Shown here in pieces: positions 5,881-7,936 of a stretch of DNA of 7,936 bases. The stretch spans positions 1-7,936 of the forward strand of contig JAGWSE010000209.1 of assembly GCA_028869395.1 (NCBI GenBank), written 5' to 3'. The translations under genes were made by a program, and so were the position numbers. The notes beneath the pieces were generated by a model. That model was not told the DNA's origin and ran no database searches. It saw only the letters and a list, made by a program, of their open reading frames with translations. Each line of letters begins with the position of its first letter. The first letter of the stretch is position 1. The DNA is from Alphaproteobacteria bacterium. GTDB lineage: Bacteria; Pseudomonadota; Alphaproteobacteria; Caulobacterales; Caulobacteraceae.

Positions 5881-6410
5881 GCCGCGGCCCAGCAGACTTC
5901 GCCGGCCAGGAGACGCTCGAGCGGCGCGGCGGCCAAGGCCTCGCGCTGGGCGGCCACGTAGCCCGCGAGCTCAGGCGCGGAGCTCGCGTCGCGGCCCTCG
6001 TAGACGGTGCGCGCCAGGAGCGCGATCAAGGGCTCCCGGTCGGGAAGCGCTGCGAAGGCGGCGTCGTAAGACTTTCCGCGCCCGTAGAAGGCCTCCCCCA
6101 GGCGGCGCATCTTCTTGCCCACCACCAGGTCGCCGACGCCAAGCTCTCGCAGGGCGTCATCGAGCCCCTTGAGGTAGGTGTCGAACAGCGCCTGGGCGGT
6201 TTCCGCCGCCTGCGGCCCGCCTGCGCCCCGCAGCCGCTCCAGCAGAAGCACCAGATGCAAGGTGTAGAGCTCGAAGCGGCCCTCGACCGTGTCGGGCGCG
6301 CCGAAGGCGGCATAAAGCGCCGGCCTGCGGGCCTGCTCGACCAATTGGGTGTAGAGCGCCCGGCCCGTTGCGTGGGCGGCTCTAGGGCGGAAGAGGCGGT
6401 CCAGCAGCAT
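5877..6410 (-). CDS. Ubiquinol-cytochrome c chaperone (CBP3/UQCC1 family)
   Basis: A 177-residue helical protein matching the family of mitochondrial Cbp3/UQCC1, which binds newly made cytochrome b and helps assemble the bc1 complex. In bacteria the role is inferred by homology. Recognisable blocks are the N-terminal helix with LYTQLVEQARRPALYAAFGA (19-38), DTVEGRFELYTLHLVLLLER (40-59), and LFDTYLKGLDDALRELGVGD (75-94). The last runs straight into LVVGKKMRRLGEAFYGRGKSY (95-115), the segment most typical of the family. There is no signal peptide or membrane helix, so it should act on the cytoplasmic side. The ATG at 6410 has GAGG five bases upstream, a good ribosome binding site. It is the first gene of the chaperone-yceD-plsX-fabH run and is read from the promoter at 6470-6498 through a leader containing a tandem repeat. 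bc1 subunit genes are not in the window. Confidence 0.88.
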   Translation of the reverse strand: MLLDRLFRPRAAHATGRALYTQLVEQARRPALYAAFGAPDTVEGRFELYTLHLVLLLERLRGAGGPQAAETAQALFDTYLKGLDDALRELGVGDLVVGKKMRRLGEAFYGRGKSYDAAFAALPDREPLIALLARTVYEGRDASSAPELAGYVAAQREALAAAPLERLLAGEVCWAAA

Positions 6411-6427
6411 CTTGGCCTCGATTTCGC

Positions 6428-6461
6428 CCGGTCCCGTGGCTAAACCGGTCCCGTGACTAAA
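6428..6461. repeat. Two tandem copies of a 17-bp unit in the chaperone operon leader
   Basis: The unit CCGGTCCCGTGGCTAAA (6428-6444) is followed with no gap by a second copy (6445-6461) that differs only by A for G at the twelfth base. Read on the minus strand the pair lies between the predicted transcription start (about 6463) and the ribosome binding site of the chaperone gene, so it would form most of the 5' leader. Partial similarity (ACTAAGG) recurs at 6472-6478 within the -10 region. Confidence 0.85.
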
Positions 6462-6467
6462 GGCGCA

Positions 6468-6496
6468 TTGAACTAAGGGGCGGCGCCGGATAGGTC
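6468..6496 (+). promoter_or_regulatory. Promoter of bamE, interlocked with the divergent promoter
   Basis: TTGAAC (6468-6473), a 17-bp spacer and TAGGTC (6491-6496) fit a housekeeping promoter. As an eight-base -10, GATAGGTC matches GCTANAWC at six positions. The predicted start near 6503 gives a leader of about 31 bases to the bamE ATG. The -35 overlaps the -10 of the opposite promoter and vice versa. Confidence 0.5.
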
Positions 6497-6498
6497 AA
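6470..6498 (-). promoter_or_regulatory. Promoter of the chaperone-yceD-plsX-fabH operon
   Basis: On the minus strand TTGACC (6498-6493), a 17-bp spacer and TAGTTC (6475-6470) form a promoter. The -35 matches five of six consensus bases, and the -10 fits five of six positions of the Caulobacter TANAWC. The start is predicted near 6463, at the edge of the tandem repeat, giving a leader of about 53 bases. Confidence 0.58.
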
Positions 6499-6533
6499 AG
6501 CCTCTTGCCGTCAGAACAGGCCCATCGCTGAAG

Positions 6534-7028
6534 ATGTTTCGCGCCGTCGCCCTCGTCACCGTCTCGGCCGGCCTCCTGGCCACCGCCGCGTGTGCGCCGA
6601 TCACCGCCTACTCCGGCTACCAGGCCATCGAAGCCAATCCGAAGGACGTGAAGGTGGGCGTCGACACCATGTCCACCGTGCGGGGCAAGCTGGGCTCGCC
6701 CTCCGTGACCTCGACCTTCGACAAGGACGTCTGGTTCTACATGAACCAGGTGAAGGAGCGCGTGGCGTTCCGCCGTCCCGAGGTGGTGTCGCGCAATATC
6801 ACCGAAATCACCTTCAACAAGGACTCGGAGAAGGTCGAGAAGGTGAAGAACTACACCCTCAAGGACGGCAAGGTGATCGCGTACAATCGCCGCGAGACGC
6901 CGACCCGCGGCCGCGAGATGACCGTCCTCGAACAGATGCTGGGCGCTGTCGGCCATGGCGGAATGCTGCCGCAGAACCAGCAGGAACAGGGCGTCCCCGG
7001 CAACCGTCCAGGCGACCAGCGGCCCTGA
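6534..7028 (+). CDS. bamE: Outer membrane assembly lipoprotein BamE (SmpA/OmlA family)
   Basis: BamE is a small lipoprotein of the BAM complex that folds beta-barrel proteins into the outer membrane. The 164-residue precursor has a hydrophobic signal peptide ending LLATAAC, with Cys20 as the likely lipidation site; the -3 Thr is a slightly unusual lipobox. The BamE domain runs from about 38 to 118: KVGVDTMSTVRGKLGSPSVT (40-59), FDKDVWFYM (62-70), VAFRRPEVVSRNITEITFNK (77-96) and VKNYTLKDGKVI (104-115). This follows the usual G-x-T...V...LGSPS...W-Y...F pattern. A Gln/Gly/Pro-rich tail after about 135 is low complexity. The ATG has only a weak ribosome binding site (GAAG very close, AGG 13 bases away). 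It is monocistronic, ending at the terminator at 7073-7100, and divergent from the bc1 chaperone gene, an arrangement seen in related alphaproteobacteria (recalled). Confidence 0.92.
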   Translation: MFRAVALVTVSAGLLATAACAPITAYSGYQAIEANPKDVKVGVDTMSTVRGKLGSPSVTSTFDKDVWFYMNQVKERVAFRRPEVVSRNITEITFNKDSEKVEKVKNYTLKDGKVIAYNRRETPTRGREMTVLEQMLGAVGHGGMLPQNQQEQGVPGNRPGDQRP

Positions 7029-7038
7029 ACGGTGGGCC

Positions 7039-7056
7039 GGCCTTCCGAGGAAGGCC
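7039..7056. repeat. Inverted repeat just after bamE
   Basis: GGCCTTCC-GA-GGAAGGCC is a perfect 8-bp inverted repeat with a two-base centre, ten bases after the bamE stop. As RNA it would form a short stable hairpin. No T-run follows (AATCCTCATAG), so it may protect the bamE mRNA 3' end or act as an auxiliary structure ahead of the main terminator. Confidence 0.55.
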
Positions 7057-7072
7057 AATCCTCATAGAGAAA

Positions 7073-7100
7073 ACGCCCCGGAGATCGCTCTCCGGGGCGT
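7073..7100. terminator. Bidirectional intrinsic terminator between bamE and hppA
   Basis: A perfect 12-bp stem, ACGCCCCGGAGA (7073-7084) with TCTCCGGGGCGT (7089-7100), closes on the tetraloop TCGC. On the plus strand it is followed by CTTCTTTTC, serving bamE. On the minus strand it is followed by TTTCTCT, serving hppA, whose stop is about 24 bases away. The convergent gene arrangement fits a shared terminator. Confidence 0.93.
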
Positions 7101-7124
7101 CTTCTTTTCAGCCGCGGCCGGCGA

Positions 7125-7936
7125 TCAGTGAATCATGCCGTGGGCCAGCACCGCGAGCAGCAGCAGGGCCACGATGTTGGTGATCTTGATCATCGGGTTC
7201 ACGGCGGGACCGGCCGTGTCCTTGTAGGGGTCCCCGACGGTGTCGCCCGTGACCGCCGCCTTGTGGGCGTCGGAGCCCTTGCCGCCGTAATGGCCTTCCT
7301 CGATCAGCTTCTTGGCGTTGTCCCAGGCGCCGCCGCCCGACGTCATCGAGATGGCGACGAACAGGCCCGTGACGATCACGCCCATCAGCATGGCGCCCAG
7401 CGAAGCGAAGGCGTTGGCCTTGCCGGCGATGGCGCGGATGACGAAGAAGAGGACGATCGGAGACGCCACCGGCAGGAGGCTCGGGACGATCATCTCGCGG
7501 ATCGCGGCGCGGGTCAGGATGTCCACGGCGCGGCCGTATTCCGGCTTTACCTCTCCGCTCATGATGCCGGGGTTCTCCTTGAACTGCCGCCGCACTTCCG
7601 CAACGACCGATTCGGCCGCCCGGCCCACGGCGGTCATCGAGAGGCCGCCGAACAGGAAGGGCAGCAACCCCCCGAACAGCAGGCCCACGACCACGTAGGG
7701 ATTGGAGAGATCGAAGGCGACTGTGCCCAGGCCGTCGAAGAAGGTCCCCGGCGCGGCGTTGGCGGCGAAGAACTTCAGGTCCGAGGTGTAGGCCGCGAAC
7801 AGCACCAGCGCGCCCAGGCCCGCCGAACCGATGGCATAGCCCTTGGTGACCGCCTTGGTCGTGTTGCCGACCGCATCGAGCGCATCGGTGGTCTTGCGCA
7901 CGTCACCTTCGAGTCCAGCCATCTCGGCAATGCCGC
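7125..7936 (-). CDS. hppA: K+-independent H+-translocating pyrophosphatase (C-terminal part, cut by window edge)
   Basis: Membrane pyrophosphatase that couples hydrolysis of cytoplasmic pyrophosphate to proton pumping across the inner membrane. About 270 codons are visible and the frame runs open through the right edge, so the N-terminal part is missing. Near the edge lies IAEMAGLEGDVRKTTDALDA, then VGNTTKAVTKGYAIGSAGLG. The Lys and Thr in GNTTKAVT are the residues that mark the K+-independent H+-PPase subfamily (family knowledge: Lys instead of Ala, Thr instead of Gly/Ala). Further conserved parts are SMTSGGGAWDNAKKLIEEGH and the C-terminal SDAHKAAVTGDTVGDPYKDT with GPAVNPMIKITN, which contributes to the pyrophosphate site. 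Five or so hydrophobic helices are seen, the last ending at HGMIH. It terminates at the hairpin at 7073-7100. Confidence 0.97.
   Translation of the reverse strand, partial: GIAEMAGLEGDVRKTTDALDAVGNTTKAVTKGYAIGSAGLGALVLFAAYTSDLKFFAANAAPGTFFDGLGTVAFDLSNPYVVVGLLFGGLLPFLFGGLSMTAVGRAAESVVAEVRRQFKENPGIMSGEVKPEYGRAVDILTRAAIREMIVPSLLPVASPIVLFFVIRAIAGKANAFASLGAMLMGVIVTGLFVAISMTSGGGAWDNAKKLIEEGHYGGKGSDAHKAAVTGDTVGDPYKDTAGPAVNPMIKITNIVALLLLAVLAHGMIH

Noticed and set aside
4777..5961. A 394-codon plus-strand frame
   Set aside because: It is antisense to plsX and yceD with Arg/Ala/Ser-rich composition; the minus-strand genes have clear family motifs.
7025..7036. Possible operon continuation from bamE into downstream genes
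   Set aside because: The next gene is on the opposite strand and a strong two-way terminator lies between them.
6495..7058. A 187-codon minus-strand frame opposite bamE
   Set aside because: It is His/Gly/Ala-rich, covers the divergent promoter and the bamE gene, and has no recognisable domain; bamE has a signal peptide and family motifs.

Overview
The window is a GC-rich stretch of core chromosome from an alphaproteobacterium, most likely of the Caulobacterales (Caulobacter/Phenylobacterium type). The evidence is the gene set: a Cox15-type heme A synthase, a DUF2842 protein, an alphaproteobacterial ubiquinol-cytochrome c chaperone, an alphaproteobacterial BamE, an ihfA-merR pair and a K+-independent H+-pyrophosphatase. 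In addition, several promoters resemble the Caulobacter housekeeping pattern (TTGACGS, 10-14 bp, GCTANAWC, recalled from general knowledge). The genus call is inference; no 16S or taxon-specific gene is present.

Layout, left to right. (1) 1-691, minus: ribosomal protein operon rplM-rpsI, with rpsI cut by the window edge. It is read from a good promoter at 745-773. (2) 845-1876, minus: ctaA/COX15 heme A synthase. A 14-bp AT-rich palindrome lies between it and the rplM promoter. (3) 1984-2181, plus: a 65-residue two-helix membrane protein (DUF2842), divergent from ctaA. (4) 2253-2329, plus: tRNA-Pro(GGG) with its own promoter and encoded CCA. (5) 2354-6410, minus: a co-oriented run in transcription order: ubiquinol-cytochrome c chaperone, YceD/DUF177, plsX, fabH, then (after a 147-base gap) ihfA and a MerR-type regulator. 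(6) 6534-7028, plus: BamE lipoprotein, divergent from the chaperone operon. The two share a strikingly symmetric promoter at 6468-6498. (7) 7073-7100: a strong bidirectional terminator. (8) 7125-7936, minus: the C-terminal third or so of an H+-translocating pyrophosphatase, continuing off the right edge.

The genes serve envelope and energy functions: respiratory-complex assembly (heme A for cytochrome oxidase, a bc1 chaperone), entry into fatty acid and phospholipid synthesis (FabH, PlsX), outer-membrane protein assembly (BamE), membrane energization (HppA), and translation (L13, S9, tRNA-Pro, probably YceD). IHF-alpha and the MerR protein add a nucleoid/regulatory element.

I found no mobile element, CRISPR array, phage gene, toxin-antitoxin or defence module, and no clearly new system. 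The points most worth a second look are regulatory: the symmetric divergent promoter, a 17-bp tandem duplication at the start of the chaperone operon's leader, and the palindrome upstream of rplM.
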